Below the pieces are notes generated by a model. It saw only the letters and a program-made list of their open reading frames with translations, was not told the DNA's origin and did no database searches. 64,000 bases of DNA, from contig NZ_CP060201.1 in the NCBI RefSeq assembly GCF_013407925.2, forward strand, positions 3,534,001 through 3,598,000. Direction: 5' to 3'. Position numbers and translations under genes: made by a program. The DNA is from Pseudomonas protegens. GTDB taxonomy: Bacteria > Pseudomonadota > Gammaproteobacteria > Pseudomonadales > Pseudomonadaceae. The first letter of the stretch is position 1. The number at the start of each line of letters is the position of its first letter. This document shows positions 48,272 to 58,620 of this stretch, in pieces.

Positions 48272-48412
48272 GTAAATTGCCGGTGTTCCTGTCCGTACCC
48301 ATTGAGGAGAGTAAGCGTGTTGCCAAGCCTGTTCCGACGATAACCATCAGCCCGCTGTGCGTTTTCCGTTTCGTCCTTTTATAGGCTGCTATTTATTTAC
48401 AGGCTCAGGTTC

Positions 48413-49711
48413 ATGCCCGAATACGTCAATTGGCTTCGCCACGCGTCTCCCTACATCAACGCTCACCGGGATTGCACCTTTGTGGTCATGCTCCCGGGCG
48501 ACGGTGTTGAACACCCCAACTTCGGCAATATCGTTCACGACCTGGTGCTGCTGCACAGCCTGGGGGTGCGTCTGGTGCTGGTGCACGGTTCGCGCCCGCA
48601 GATCGAAGCGCGCCTGGCGGCTCGTGGCCTGACCCCGCATTACCATCACGGCCTGCGCATCACCGATGCGGCGACCCTGGAATGCGTGATCGACGCCGTC
48701 GGCCAGTTGCGCATCGCCATCGAGGCGCGCCTGTCCATGGACATGGCTTCCTCGCCAATGCAGGGCTCGCGCTTGCGGGTGGCCAGCGGCAACCTGGTGA
48801 CGGCGCGTCCGATCGGCGTGCTGGAAGGCGTCGATTTCCACCACACCGGCGAAGTGCGCCGGGTCGACCGCAAGGGCATCAACCGCCTGCTGGATGAACG
48901 CTCCATCGTGCTGCTGTCGCCCCTGGGTTATTCGCCCACCGGCGAAACCTTCAACCTGGCCTGCGAGGACGTGGCGACCCGTGCCGCCATCGACCTGGGG
49001 GCCGACAAGCTGCTGCTGTTCGGTGCCGACCCTGGGCTGCTGGATGAAAACGGCAAGCTGGTGCGCGAGCTGCGTCCACAACAGGTGCCAGCCCACCTGC
49101 AGCGCCTGGGCAGCAATTACCAGGCCGAGCTTTTGGATGCCGCCGCCGAGGCTTGCCGTGGCGGGGTGGGGCGCAGCCATATCGTCAGCTATGCCGAAGA
49201 TGGCGCGCTGTTGACCGAGCTGTTCACCCGCGATGGCGGCGGCACCCTGGTGGCCCAGGAGCAGTTCGAGCGGGTGCGCGAGGCGGCGATTGAAGACGTC
49301 GGCGGATTGCTGGATCTGATCAGTCCGCTGGAAGAGCAAGGCATCCTGGTGCGGCGCTCCCGCGAGGTGCTGGAGCGCGAGATCGAACAGTTCAGCGTGG
49401 TCGAGCGCGAGGGCATGATCATTGCCTGCGCGGCCTTGTACCAGATTGCCGATTCCGATGCCGGTGAACTGGCCTGTCTGGCGGTGAACCCGGAATATCG
49501 CCATGGCAAACGTGGCGATGAACTGTTGGAAAGGATCGAAGCCCGGGCCCGGGCCCAGGGCCTGAAAACCTTGTTCGTTCTCACCACCCGCACCGCGCAC
49601 TGGTTCCGTGAGCGGGGCTTTGTGCCCAGCAGCGTCGAGCGCCTGCCTTCGGCCAGGGCTTCGCTGTACAACTATCAGCGCAATTCGAAGATCTTCGAGA
49701 AGGCTCTCTGA
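48413..49711 (+). CDS. argA: amino-acid N-acetyltransferase (N-acetylglutamate synthase)
   Basis: 432 residues, first enzyme of arginine synthesis. The N-terminal amino acid kinase-like regulatory domain binds arginine (VVMLPGDGVEHPNFGNIVHD; LLHSLGVRLVLVHGSRPQIE). The C-terminal GNAT domain (about 285-432) has LACLAVNPEYRHGKRGDELL for acetyl-CoA. This is the classical two-domain ArgA. It is followed by a hairpin terminator. Confidence 0.96.
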   Translation: MPEYVNWLRHASPYINAHRDCTFVVMLPGDGVEHPNFGNIVHDLVLLHSLGVRLVLVHGSRPQIEARLAARGLTPHYHHGLRITDAATLECVIDAVGQLRIAIEARLSMDMASSPMQGSRLRVASGNLVTARPIGVLEGVDFHHTGEVRRVDRKGINRLLDERSIVLLSPLGYSPTGETFNLACEDVATRAAIDLGADKLLLFGADPGLLDENGKLVRELRPQQVPAHLQRLGSNYQAELLDAAAEACRGGVGRSHIVSYAEDGALLTELFTRDGGGTLVAQEQFERVREAAIEDVGGLLDLISPLEEQGILVRRSREVLEREIEQFSVVEREGMIIACAALYQIADSDAGELACLAVNPEYRHGKRGDELLERIEARARAQGLKTLFVLTTRTAHWFRERGFVPSSVERLPSARASLYNYQRNSKIFEKAL

Positions 49712-49735
49712 GTCTTCCACTCGTTCCGTAATCGG

Positions 49736-49765
49736 CAACGCCTCGGTCCCTGGATCGAGGCGTTG
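49736..49765 (+). terminator. hairpin after argA
   Basis: 10-bp stem CAACGCCTCG / CGAGGCGTTG with a 10-nt loop, 24 bases beyond the argA stop. The following TGCTTTA is only a weak T-tract. Confidence 0.65.
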
Positions 49766-50209
49766 TGCTTTATGGACATGTCAGAAAAATTTCATTTCGA
49801 TACAAAAACTGTAACAAATTGACGGGAGGATAGGCTCTTAGCCATGATTGCGTCGCTTTTTTGATCCTGTTTGACGTTTTGCGCCCAAAACGCATCGGAT
49901 CATGGCCGCAAGAGTGGGAAAAATCTTTTCAGCAATAAGCTCGTGAGCGTCTACGCTGGGACGTTCAGCGTATTAGTGGCGAGCTTTATTCCTGAAAGGC
50001 ATGAAAAAGAATTAAACAATTCTTTTTGGGTTTATGAGTAATTCATTACCCTGCAGGGACCAAATTACGGCGATTAGACCATGGTCGTAGACACAGATCG
50101 TTACGATTGACTTATCAGTCACGGTCTGGCGCTAATCGCGCATCTGTGGCACCCGGGCGTTCGATCCGGGGCCAGGAACCACAAGAATTAGAAACGAGAG
50201 GAGCGAAAC
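49766..50209 (+). promoter_or_regulatory. long leader/promoter region of the OprD-family porin gene
   Basis: 444 gene-free bases. They contain a nested inverted structure: outer TGATCC (49862-49867) / GGATCA (49897-49902), inner CGTTTTG (49875-49881) / CAAAACG (49886-49892). A further repeat is ACGCTG (49953-49958) / CAGCGT (49966-49971). No convincing sigma-54 or Anr site was found. The porin gene starts behind GAGAGGAG. Confidence 0.5.
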
Positions 50210-51607
50210 ATGAACAAGTCCACCTTGGCCCTGGCTGTGGCCGTAGGGGTTTTGGCGCAGCAGGCAGGCGCCGCCGGTTTCATCGAAGACAGCAAGGCCA
50301 CCTTGGGGCTGCGTAACTTCTATATCAATACCGATAACCGTGACGGTGATACCAAAGCCGCCAAAGCCCAGAACAAGCAGGAAGAATGGGGCCAAGGCTT
50401 CATCTTCAACTTCACCTCTGGCTACACCGAAGGCACCGTAGGTTTCGGTCTGGACGCTATCGGCCTGCTGGGCGTGCGCCTGGATTCCGGTGGCGGCACC
50501 AACGGCGCAACCACCACATCTGCTGGCGGCACCATTTTCCCGACTCACTCCTCCAGCGGCAAAAACGCTCAAGCGGTGAACGACTACTCCAGCCTGGGCC
50601 TGACCGGCAAGGTCAAGGTTTCCCAGACCGAGCTGAAGATCGGCACCCTGCAGCCAAACAACCCGGTGATCAAGTACAACGACGGTCGTCTGTTGCCACA
50701 AACCTTCCAGGGTGGCCAGATCACTTCGAACGAGATCAAGGACCTGACCCTGACCGCAGGTCAGATCGAGCACGCCAAAGGGCGTAACTCGAGCAACAAC
50801 GAAGGCCTGTCCATCGCCGGTGCCAACGCCAGCTCCAACTACGATGCCGGCAAGTTCAGCAACAAGTTCTACTACGCTGGTGCTGACTACAAGATCACCA
50901 AGGATCTGACCGCTTCGTACTACTACGGTGAGCTGAAAGACTTCTACTCGCAGAACTTCCTGGGCCTGGTACACAACTGGTCCATCGGTCCTGGCGTACT
51001 GAAAAGCGACCTGCGCTACTACCGCAGCCGCGACAACGGCTCCAACGGCGACACTGCTGCCTACTACACCACCGGCTACTACCCGGACAAAGGCCTGTCG
51101 GCAATCACCAAGGGTAAGGTCGACAACAACCTGTACAGCTACCTGGCCCTGTACTCGGTTGAAGGTCACACCTTCGGTGGCGGCTACCAGTACAGCAACG
51201 GTGACAGCGACTTCCCTTGGCTGAACCAGGGTGACGGCTCGTCCAACAGCACCATCACCGACATGCAGATCCAGAAGTTCGCCCGTGCCGGCGAGCGTAC
51301 CTGGCAGGCTCGCTACGCCTATGACTTCGCCAAGGTTGGCGTGCCTGGCCTGACCGCCGGCATCATCTACCTGCGTGGCAACAACATCGACACCGCCGGT
51401 AAAGTCGGCGCTGCTCAGAAGCTCACCCTGGGCACCGGTGGCACCGAGTGGGAACGCGACCTGACCCTGTCCTACGTGGTGCCGCAAGGTCCGCTGAAGA
51501 ACCTGGGTCTGACCTGGAAAAACGCCATGTGGCGTAACGACATTCCGGGCCAGCGCGACCAGGACGAAAACCGTCTGATCGTCAGCTACTCGATCCCGTT
51601 GAAGTAA
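50210..51607 (+). CDS. OprD-family outer-membrane porin
   Basis: 465 residues with a signal peptide (cleavage near AGA, residue 22), then GFIEDSKATLGLRNFYINTD, the OprD-family start. Later motifs include GFIFNFTSGYTEGTVGFGLD, LKIGTLQPNNPVIKYNDGRL and VPGLTAGIIYLRG. It forms an 18-strand substrate-selective barrel. Codon use is biased to a few codons, as in highly expressed genes. The nearest family member is likely OprE or an OprQ relative, but I cannot decide. It ends with PLK rather than an aromatic residue. Confidence 0.92.
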   Translation: MNKSTLALAVAVGVLAQQAGAAGFIEDSKATLGLRNFYINTDNRDGDTKAAKAQNKQEEWGQGFIFNFTSGYTEGTVGFGLDAIGLLGVRLDSGGGTNGATTTSAGGTIFPTHSSSGKNAQAVNDYSSLGLTGKVKVSQTELKIGTLQPNNPVIKYNDGRLLPQTFQGGQITSNEIKDLTLTAGQIEHAKGRNSSNNEGLSIAGANASSNYDAGKFSNKFYYAGADYKITKDLTASYYYGELKDFYSQNFLGLVHNWSIGPGVLKSDLRYYRSRDNGSNGDTAAYYTTGYYPDKGLSAITKGKVDNNLYSYLALYSVEGHTFGGGYQYSNGDSDFPWLNQGDGSSNSTITDMQIQKFARAGERTWQARYAYDFAKVGVPGLTAGIIYLRGNNIDTAGKVGAAQKLTLGTGGTEWERDLTLSYVVPQGPLKNLGLTWKNAMWRNDIPGQRDQDENRLIVSYSIPLK

Positions 51608-51621
51608 TAGCGGGTTGAAAG

Positions 51622-51648
51622 CCTCGCCCGGCGCAACGCCGGGCGAGG
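51622..51648 (+). terminator. strong hairpin terminator after the porin gene
   Basis: Perfect 12-bp stem CCTCGCCCGGCG / CGCCGGGCGAGG with a CAA loop, 14 bases past the stop. The following TATTGCTTC is a loose T-tract. Confidence 0.85.
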
Positions 51649-51881
51649 TATTGCTTCAAGTCAGGCCCACCCCCGTGAGCCCTTCCTGAATTCCCCTCTT
51701 TTTACAGCGACTCAAGGCCTTCTCGAACCTTGTTGAGAAGGGTGGTCTTCGCCTGCGCGCGCGTCCAGTGAAGAGATTTTTAATATTCTTTCCAGTTCTT
51801 AATAAATCGATATTTATTCTTTTTAAATAAACTCTGGCGCAGGCAGAGTAGCTCCATCACGCACTCACAGGAGCAGCAGCC

Positions 51882-52520
<639 letters not shown>

Positions 52521-52531
52521 CCCACTCACCG

Positions 52532-52619
52532 CTGTAGGAGCCGGCTTGCCGGCGAAGGCGGCGGTGAGGCCGATGCAAGTGTCGCGGACCCTTTCGCGGG
52601 CAAGCCCGCTCCTGCGCAG
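52532..52619. repeat. inverted REP pair between lsfA and ssuE
   Basis: CTGTAGGAGCCGGCTTGCCG at 52532 and CGCGGGCAAGCCCGCTCCTG near 52595-52614 face each other. This is the Pseudomonas REP doublet. Together with the following terminator and A+T-rich promoter DNA it fills the 311-base gap from 52521 to 52831. Confidence 0.85.
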
Positions 52620-52656
52620 AATGCAGGAGTCACAGAACCACAAAGCAGGGGTTTTC

Positions 52657-52682
52657 AGGCCGTTTCGACGGCCTATTTTTTT
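52657..52682 (+). terminator. rho-independent terminator after lsfA
   Basis: AGGCCGT-TTCG-ACGGCCT stem-loop followed by ATTTTTTT. The remaining bases to 52831 are strongly A+T-rich and probably hold the ssu promoter. Confidence 0.92.
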
Positions 52683-52831
52683 GCCTGGAAATCATCCTTT
52701 CTTATATTCATTTAAAGAATAAACAAATGAAAAAATAAGATTTATGGATATATAAATAGGCTGTTAAGGTCTGTGCAGTCCGGCGAGATCGCATCCCGCG
52801 AATCGCTTATCTTGTTCAAGGAATCCCCCGA

Positions 52832-53425
52832 ATGCTGGTGGTCTCTCTCGGTGGCAGTCCCAGTCAGCGATCCCGTTCCGGGGTGCTGCTGGAGTTGGCC
52901 AAGCGCTGGTTACAGCAGCACGGCGTGGAAGTGGTCAGCTACCAGGTGCGGGACTTCCCGGCCGAGGATCTGCTCCACGCCCGCTTCGACAGTCCCAAGG
53001 TCATTGACCTGCTGCAACAGATCGAACAGGCCGACGGCTTGCTGATCGCCACGCCGGTGTACAAGGCGTCTTTTTCCGGGGCCCTGAAAACCCTGCTCGA
53101 CCTGCTGCCGGAGCGTGCCCTGAGCCACAAGGTGGTATTGCCCATGGCCACCGGCGGCAGCATCGCCCGCATGCTGGCGGTGGATTACGCGCTGAAGCCG
53201 GTGCTTTCGGCGCTCAAGGCCCAGGAGATGCTCCAGGGCATCTTTGCCGAGGACAGCCAGATCGCCTACGGCGAAGGCAGTGTCCAGCCGCAGCTGGCCG
53301 AGGCTCTGGAGCTGCGTTTGAAAGAGGCTCTGGAGCAGTTTCACAGCGCCATGGCCCGTCGCCCCAAGCCGCTGGACCCGCATCTGTTGAATGAACGCCT
53401 GTTGAGTGCTCGCTGGAGCATTTGA
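52832..53425 (+). CDS. ssuE: NAD(P)H-dependent FMN reductase SsuE
   Basis: 197 residues, flavodoxin-like. It supplies FMNH2 to the monooxygenase SsuD. The phosphate-binding loop is [16 protein letters not shown] at the N-terminus, and [20 protein letters not shown] is the FMN-binding signature; [13 protein letters not shown] follows. AAGGAA precedes the start. It is first of the ssuE-A-D-C-B-F set, 91 bases before ssuA. Confidence 0.94.
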   Translation: MLVVSLGGSPSQRSRSGVLLELAKRWLQQHGVEVVSYQVRDFPAEDLLHARFDSPKVIDLLQQIEQADGLLIATPVYKASFSGALKTLLDLLPERALSHKVVLPMATGGSIARMLAVDYALKPVLSALKAQEMLQGIFAEDSQIAYGEGSVQPQLAEALELRLKEALEQFHSAMARRPKPLDPHLLNERLLSARWSI

Positions 53426-53516
53426 GCCACACCCCTGATTTGAACTACTGACCTTACTCGCCCGCCAACGGGCAAGCAGGTGCAGCCACAACCCCCACAG
53501 CAAAAAGGAGAGCGCC

Positions 53517-54482
53517 ATGCGCCCTGTCATTTTGCGTCGCGGTCTGGTCGCTCTGTTTGCTGCGGCTGTGTCCTTCGGCGCCATCGTTCAAGCTCAAGCC
53601 GACACCCTGCGTATCGGTTATCAGAAGTACGGCACCCTGGTGCTGCTCAAGGCCAAGGGCACCCTGGAAAAGCGCCTGGCGCAGCAAGGCGTGGACGTGA
53701 AGTGGACCGAGTTCCCGGGTGGTCCGCAGTTGCTGGAAGGGCTGAACGTCGGTTCCATCGACTTCGGCGTGACCGGCGAAACCCCGCCGGTGTTCGCCCA
53801 GGCCGCCGGTGCCGATCTGCTCTACGTGGCCTACGAACCACCGGCGCCCCATAGCGAGGCGATCCTGGTGCCCAAGGACTCGCCGATCAAGTCGGTGCAG
53901 GACCTCAAGGGCAAGAAAGTGGTGCTGAACAAGGGCTCCAACGTTCATTACCTGCTGGTCCGCGCCCTGGAAGACGCCGGCCTCAAGTACAGCGACATCC
54001 AGACCGTGTTCCTGCCCCCGGCCGATGCCCGCGCCGCGTTCGAGCGTGGCAGCGTCGACGCCTGGGTCATCTGGGATCCATACCAGGCGGCGGCCGAGCA
54101 GCAACTGCAGGCGCGCACGCTGCGTGACGGCAGCGGCATCGTCGACAACCACCAGTTCTACCTGGCGACCAAACCCTACGCACAGCAGCACCCCGAGGTG
54201 ATCAAGGCCCTGGTGGAAGAAGTGCGGGCGGTGGGCGAGTGGTCCAAGGCCAATCCGCAGGAGGTCACCGAGCAGGTGGCGCCACTGCTCGGCCTGTCCA
54301 CGGATATCACCCTGACCTCGGTGAAGCGCCAGGGCTACGGCGCGGGCTTCCTGACTCCGGAGGTGATCGGGGCGCAGCAGAAAATCGCCGACAGCTTCTA
54401 TCAGCTCAAGCTGATTCCCAAGCCGCTGAGCATCAAAGACGTGATCTGGACGCCCACTGCCGCCGTGGCCAAAGCGCCGTAA
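53517..54482 (+). CDS. ssuA: aliphatic sulfonate ABC transporter substrate-binding protein SsuA
   Basis: 321 residues with a signal peptide (about 28 residues, ending QAQA), then DTLRIGYQKYGTLVLLKAKG. Motifs FPGGPQLLEGLNVGSIDFGV, VTGETPPVFAQAAGADLLYV and DAWVIWDPYQAAAEQQ are typical of SsuA/TauA. It binds alkanesulfonates in the periplasm and delivers them to SsuC-SsuB. Starts behind AAAAAGGAG. Confidence 0.95.
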   Translation: MRPVILRRGLVALFAAAVSFGAIVQAQADTLRIGYQKYGTLVLLKAKGTLEKRLAQQGVDVKWTEFPGGPQLLEGLNVGSIDFGVTGETPPVFAQAAGADLLYVAYEPPAPHSEAILVPKDSPIKSVQDLKGKKVVLNKGSNVHYLLVRALEDAGLKYSDIQTVFLPPADARAAFERGSVDAWVIWDPYQAAAEQQLQARTLRDGSGIVDNHQFYLATKPYAQQHPEVIKALVEEVRAVGEWSKANPQEVTEQVAPLLGLSTDITLTSVKRQGYGAGFLTPEVIGAQQKIADSFYQLKLIPKPLSIKDVIWTPTAAVAKAP

Positions 54483-54506
54483 TTCGACCCCTTAGGAGAC
54501 AACTCC

Positions 54507-55655
54507 ATGAGCCTCAACATCTTCTGGTTCCTGCCCACTCACGGCGACGGCCATTACCTTGGCACCGCCGAAGGCGCTCGCGCCGTGGATCATGCATACC
54601 TGCAGCAGATCGCCCAGGCCGCCGACCGCCTGGGGTTTGGCGGCGTGCTGATCCCCACCGGACGCTCCTGCGAGGATTCCTGGCTGGTGGCGGCCTCGCT
54701 GATTCCGGTGACCCAGCGCCTGAAGTTTCTGGTCGCCCTGCGCCCCGGGATCATTTCCCCGACGGTGGCGGCGCGTCAGGCGGCAACCCTGGATCGGCTG
54801 TCCGGCGGCCGGGCGCTGTTCAACCTGGTGACCGGGGGCGATCCCGACGAGTTGGCCGGCGATGGTCTGTTTCTCGACCATGAACAGCGTTACCAGGCCT
54901 CGGTGGAGTTCACCCGTATCTGGCGCCGGGTGCTGGAAGGCGAAACCGTGGACTATGACGGCCAGCACATCAGCGTGAAGGGCGCCAAGCTGCTCTATCC
55001 GCCGTTGCAGCAACCGCGCCCGCCGCTGTATTTCGGCGGCTCTTCGGAAGCTGCCCAGGACCTGGCCGCCGAGCAGGTGGACATGGTTCTGACCTGGGGC
55101 GAGCCGCCGGCCGCCGTGGCCGAGAAGATCCGGCAGGTGCGCGACAAGGCTGCCAAGCTCGGACGCAGCGTGCGCTTCGGCATCCGCCTGCACGTGATTG
55201 TGCGGGAAACCAACGCCGAAGCCTGGCAGGCCGCCGAACGCCTGATTTCCCATCTGGACGACGACACCATCGCCCGGGCCCAGGCATCCCTGGCATGCTT
55301 CGACTCGGTGGGCCAGCAACGCATGGCGGCTTTGCATGGCGGTCGTCGCGACAAGCTGGAAGTCAGCCCCAACCTGTGGGCCGGCGTCGGTCTGGTGCGT
55401 GGCGGGGCCGGCACCGCCCTGGTGGGCGACGGCCCGACCGTGGCGGCGCGGATGAAAGAGTATGCGGACCTGGGCATCGACACCTTCATCTTCTCCGGTT
55501 ATCCACACCTGGAAGAGTCCTATCGCGTGGCCGAGCTGCTGTTCCCGCATCTGGATATCGAACGGCCCAAGCTGCCTGAAGCCGCCGGTTACGTCAGTCC
55601 GTTCGGAGAGATGGTGGCCAATGACATCATTCCCAAAGCTGCGTCCCAGAGCTGA
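54507..55655 (+). CDS. ssuD: FMNH2-dependent alkanesulfonate monooxygenase SsuD
   Basis: 382 residues, luciferase-like TIM barrel. It cleaves the C-S bond of alkanesulfonates, releasing sulfite for growth on organosulfur. It begins [19 protein letters not shown], with [57 protein letters not shown] and [16 protein letters not shown] conserved. Translated 24 bases after ssuA, 9 bases before ssuC. Confidence 0.97.
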   Translation: MSLNIFWFLPTHGDGHYLGTAEGARAVDHAYLQQIAQAADRLGFGGVLIPTGRSCEDSWLVAASLIPVTQRLKFLVALRPGIISPTVAARQAATLDRLSGGRALFNLVTGGDPDELAGDGLFLDHEQRYQASVEFTRIWRRVLEGETVDYDGQHISVKGAKLLYPPLQQPRPPLYFGGSSEAAQDLAAEQVDMVLTWGEPPAAVAEKIRQVRDKAAKLGRSVRFGIRLHVIVRETNAEAWQAAERLISHLDDDTIARAQASLACFDSVGQQRMAALHGGRRDKLEVSPNLWAGVGLVRGGAGTALVGDGPTVAARMKEYADLGIDTFIFSGYPHLEESYRVAELLFPHLDIERPKLPEAAGYVSPFGEMVANDIIPKAASQS

Positions 55656-55664
55656 GGTGCGGCC

Positions 55665-56453
55665 ATGAATGGACAACGCATAGTGCAGCGTCTGGCGCCC
55701 TGGGGCCTGCCCTTGCTGCTGCTCGCGGTGTGGCAGCTGTCGGTGTCGGCGGGCTGGCTGTCGACCCGCATCCTGCCGGCCCCCAGCGCGGTGATCGAAG
55801 CCGGGATCAGTCTGGTCCGCAGCGGCGATATCTGGACTCACCTGGCCATCAGTGGCTGGCGCGCGGGGCTCGGATTTGTCATCGGCGGCGGTATCGGCCT
55901 GTCGCTGGGCTTCATCACCGGCCTGTCGAAGTGGGGCGAGCGGCTGCTGGACAGTTCGGTGCAGATGATCCGCAACGTGCCGCATCTGGCGCTGATCCCC
56001 CTGGTGATCCTGTGGTTCGGCATCGATGAGTCGGCGAAGATTTTCCTGGTGGCCCTGGGCACGCTGTTCCCGATCTACCTCAACACTTACCACGGCATCC
56101 GCAACGTCGATCCGGCGCTGGTGGAGATGGCGCGCAGTTATGGCCTGTCCGGCTTTGCCCTGTTTCGCCAGGTGATCCTGCCGGGGGCCTTGCCCTCGAT
56201 CCTGGTGGGCGTGCGCTTTGCCCTGGGCTTCATGTGGCTGACCCTGATCGTCGCCGAAACCATCTCCGCCAGCTCCGGCATCGGCTATCTGGCGATGAAC
56301 GCCCGGGAGTTCCTGCAGACCGATGTGGTGGTGCTGGCCATTGTCATGTATGCGGTGCTCGGCAAGCTGGCGGATCTGGCCGCGCGTGGCCTGGAGCGGG
56401 TCTGGCTGCGCTGGCATCCGGCCTACCAAGTGACCAAGGGCGGTGCCCAATGA
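55665..56453 (+). CDS. ssuC: aliphatic sulfonate ABC transporter permease SsuC
   Basis: 262-residue inner-membrane permease with about six helices and the EAA-type loop [20 protein letters not shown] followed by [39 protein letters not shown] is family-conserved. It overlaps ssuB by 4 bases (ATGA at 56450-56453). Confidence 0.95.
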   Translation: MNGQRIVQRLAPWGLPLLLLAVWQLSVSAGWLSTRILPAPSAVIEAGISLVRSGDIWTHLAISGWRAGLGFVIGGGIGLSLGFITGLSKWGERLLDSSVQMIRNVPHLALIPLVILWFGIDESAKIFLVALGTLFPIYLNTYHGIRNVDPALVEMARSYGLSGFALFRQVILPGALPSILVGVRFALGFMWLTLIVAETISASSGIGYLAMNAREFLQTDVVVLAIVMYAVLGKLADLAARGLERVWLRWHPAYQVTKGGAQ

Positions 56454-57256
56454 CGGCTCAACAACCTCCACGGCTGCTGCGGGGCATTCCCCTGGCCGTG
56501 CGCAAACTGCAAAAGACTTTCGGCTCGCGCCAGGTGCTGCGGGAAATCGACCTGCACATTCCCGCCGGCCAGTTCGTCGCGGTGGTGGGGCGCAGCGGTT
56601 GCGGCAAGAGCACCTTGCTGCGCCTGCTGGCCGGACTCGACCAGCCTTCGGCCGGGGAGTTGCTGGCGGGCTCCGCGCCCTTGAGCGCGGCCATCGAAGA
56701 CACCCGGCTGATGTTCCAGGAAGCGCGTTTGCTGCCCTGGAAGAAAGTCATCGACAACGTCGGGCTCGGTCTGGCGGGCAACTGGCGGCCCCAGGCCCTG
56801 GAAGCCCTTGAGGCGGTGGGCCTGGCCGATCGCGCCAATGAGTGGCCGGCGGCGCTGTCCGGTGGCCAGAAGCAGCGTGTGGCGCTGGCCCGGGCCCTGA
56901 TCCATCAACCGCGGCTGTTGCTGCTGGACGAACCGCTGGGGGCGCTGGATGCCCTGACCCGGATCGAGATGCAGCAGTTGATCGAACGCCTGTGGCAGCA
57001 GCACGGTTTTACCGTGTTGCTGGTGACCCATGATGTCAGCGAGGCGGTGGCGATTGCCGATCGGGTGATCCTGATCGAGGACGGCGAGGTGGGGCTGGAC
57101 CTGCACGTCGAGCTGCCGCGTCCGCGGGTGCGGGGTTCCCATCGCCTGGCGGCCCTGGAAACCCAAGTCCTCAACCGTGTGCTGTCACTGCCCGGCTCGC
57201 CGCCGGAACCGGAACCCGTTTCACCCTTGCCCACGCAGTTGCGTTGGGCGCTTTAG
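56450..57256 (+). CDS. ssuB: aliphatic sulfonate ABC transporter ATPase SsuB
   Basis: 268 residues. Walker [10 protein letters not shown] (47-55), Q-loop [13 protein letters not shown], signature [15 protein letters not shown], Walker [17 protein letters not shown] and H-loop [14 protein letters not shown]. It drives uptake through SsuC. Coupled to ssuC by an ATGA overlap. Confidence 0.96.
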   Translation: MTAQQPPRLLRGIPLAVRKLQKTFGSRQVLREIDLHIPAGQFVAVVGRSGCGKSTLLRLLAGLDQPSAGELLAGSAPLSAAIEDTRLMFQEARLLPWKKVIDNVGLGLAGNWRPQALEALEAVGLADRANEWPAALSGGQKQRVALARALIHQPRLLLLDEPLGALDALTRIEMQQLIERLWQQHGFTVLLVTHDVSEAVAIADRVILIEDGEVGLDLHVELPRPRVRGSHRLAALETQVLNRVLSLPGSPPEPEPVSPLPTQLRWAL

Positions 57257-57273
57257 AGCAGCGGCAAGTTTTC

Positions 57274-57338
57274 AGCTGCAAGCGGCAAGCCAGAGCGTCG
57301 CGCTTTTGCTTGCCGTTGAGCGCTTGAAGCTTGCAGCT
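57274..57338. repeat. nested inverted repeat between ssuB and ssuF
   Basis: Outer arms AGCTGCAAGC (57274-57283) / GCTTGCAGCT (57329-57338) and inner arms GGCAAGC (57284-57290) / GCTTGCC (57308-57314) form a long rod. It resembles the AGCTGCAAGC-type Pseudomonas intergenic repeats and separates ssuF from the rest of the operon. Confidence 0.75.
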
Positions 57339-57365
57339 CTGTTTTTCGACCCTAGGAGAAATACC

Positions 57366-57581
57366 ATGACCATCAAAGCCATCAACGTACGCAACCAGTT
57401 CAAGGGCACCATCAAGGAAATCGTCGAAGGCGACGTGCTCTCGGAAATCGACGTGCAGACCGCGTCCGGGATTGTCACTTCGGTGATCACCACCCGTTCG
57501 GTCAAGGAACTGGAACTGTCCATCGGCAGCGAAGTGATTGCCTTTGTGAAGTCCACCGAGGTGTCGATCGCCAAGCTGTGA
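57366..57581 (+). CDS. ssuF: SsuF, molybdopterin-binding (TOBE/Mop) protein of the ssu locus
   Basis: 71 residues, a single Mop/TOBE domain: TIKAINVRNQFKGTIKEIVE, then VLSEIDVQTASGIVTSVITT and VKELELSIGSEVIAFVKSTE. In P. putida SsuF is needed for growth on aromatic sulfonates and sulfate esters, although its biochemical role is unclear. The start at 57366 has AGGAGA upstream. A strong terminator follows. Confidence 0.93.
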   Translation: MTIKAINVRNQFKGTIKEIVEGDVLSEIDVQTASGIVTSVITTRSVKELELSIGSEVIAFVKSTEVSIAKL

Positions 57582-57596
57582 GCGATGCCAGAGATC

Positions 57597-57630
57597 AGCC
57601 CCGAAGGGTGCGAGCCCTTCGGGGCTTTTT
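57597..57630 (+). terminator. rho-independent terminator after ssuF
   Basis: 12-bp perfect stem AGCCCCGAAGGG / CCCTTCGGGGCT with a 6-nt loop, then TTTT; 15 bases past the stop. Confidence 0.95.
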
Positions 57631-57698
57631 CATGGGCGCTGTAAATACCGGTCAGATTTGATACTTTCCCTGCTTTCGGCAAGACCTGAACAGTAAAC

Positions 57699-58616
57699 AT
57701 GACAACAGAGCAGGGTCCAAACGCAGGGTATCTGGAGTTCGATCGCGACCACTGGTCGGCGTTGCGGGCCGGAGAACCCATGAACCTGTCGCCGTCCGAG
57801 ATGGACTCGCTGACCAGTCCGACCCAGCCCATGGCGTCCGAAGAGGTGCGGCAGATCCTGCTGCCGCTGTCGCGCCTGCTGCATTTGCATGCGGCCCAGG
57901 TGCAGTCGCTCAAGGTGCCCCAGGCCGGCTTCAAGGCCCCTTATGTGATCGGTGTGTCCGGCAGCGTGGCGGTGGGCAAGAGCAGTTTTGCCCGGGTCCT
58001 GGCGGCGCTCCTGGCCTATTGGCCGGGCAAGCCCAATGTGCACCTGGTGACCACGGATTCGTTTCTGTTCCCCCTGGCCACCCTGCAGGAAAAAAATATC
58101 CTGCACCGCAAGGGGTTTCCCGAGTCCTACGATGAACCGCTGTTCGTGGATTTTCTCCAGGCCGTGTGCCGCCGGGGCGAGGCGGCGCGGATTCCCATCT
58201 ATTCCCATGTGCGCTACGACATCCTGGCCGATGAGGCGCAGTCGGTGGAGGCGCCGGACATCATCATCCTCGAAGGCCTGAATGTGTTGCAGGGGGAGCA
58301 GGGGCAAGGCTTGAACCCCTTGGATTTCATCGACTTCTCGATCTACGTCGATGCCTCCGAGGAGGCGATCAAGGCCTGGTATCTGGAGCGCTTTGTCTAC
58401 TTGAAGAACACCGCTTTCCAAGCGGCAGATTCCTATTTCAACAAGTACAAGGGGCTTTCGGATCCCGAGGCGCTGTCGGTGGCGTCCGATACCTGGGATC
58501 GGGTCAACCTGAAGAACCTTGTCGAAAACATCCTGCCGACCCGGGAACGGGCCAACCTGATCATTCACAAATCAGCGGATCACAGCATCGACAGGCTGCT
58601 GCTGCGGCAAGCTTGA
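57699..58616 (+). CDS. coaA: type I pantothenate kinase
   Basis: 305 residues, P-loop kinase of the E. coli CoaA family. It phosphorylates pantothenate, the first step to CoA. It begins with the family pattern YLEFDRDHWSALRAGEPMNL; the P-loop GVSGSVAVGKSS is at 85-96, then VHLVTTDSFLFPLATLQEKN, KGFPESYDEPLFVDFLQAV and IILEGLNVLQ. Most pseudomonads rely on the type III enzyme CoaX, so this would be an extra or alternative kinase. Convergent with the TetR gene, 4-base gap. Confidence 0.94.
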   Translation: MTTEQGPNAGYLEFDRDHWSALRAGEPMNLSPSEMDSLTSPTQPMASEEVRQILLPLSRLLHLHAAQVQSLKVPQAGFKAPYVIGVSGSVAVGKSSFARVLAALLAYWPGKPNVHLVTTDSFLFPLATLQEKNILHRKGFPESYDEPLFVDFLQAVCRRGEAARIPIYSHVRYDILADEAQSVEAPDIIILEGLNVLQGEQGQGLNPLDFIDFSIYVDASEEAIKAWYLERFVYLKNTAFQAADSYFNKYKGLSDPEALSVASDTWDRVNLKNLVENILPTRERANLIIHKSADHSIDRLLLRQA

Positions 58617-58620
58617 GCGC

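Noticed and set aside
49860..49885. Anr/FNR box before the porin gene (TTGAT then TTTGAC)
   Set aside because: The second half site does not match ATCAA, so the dyad is absent.
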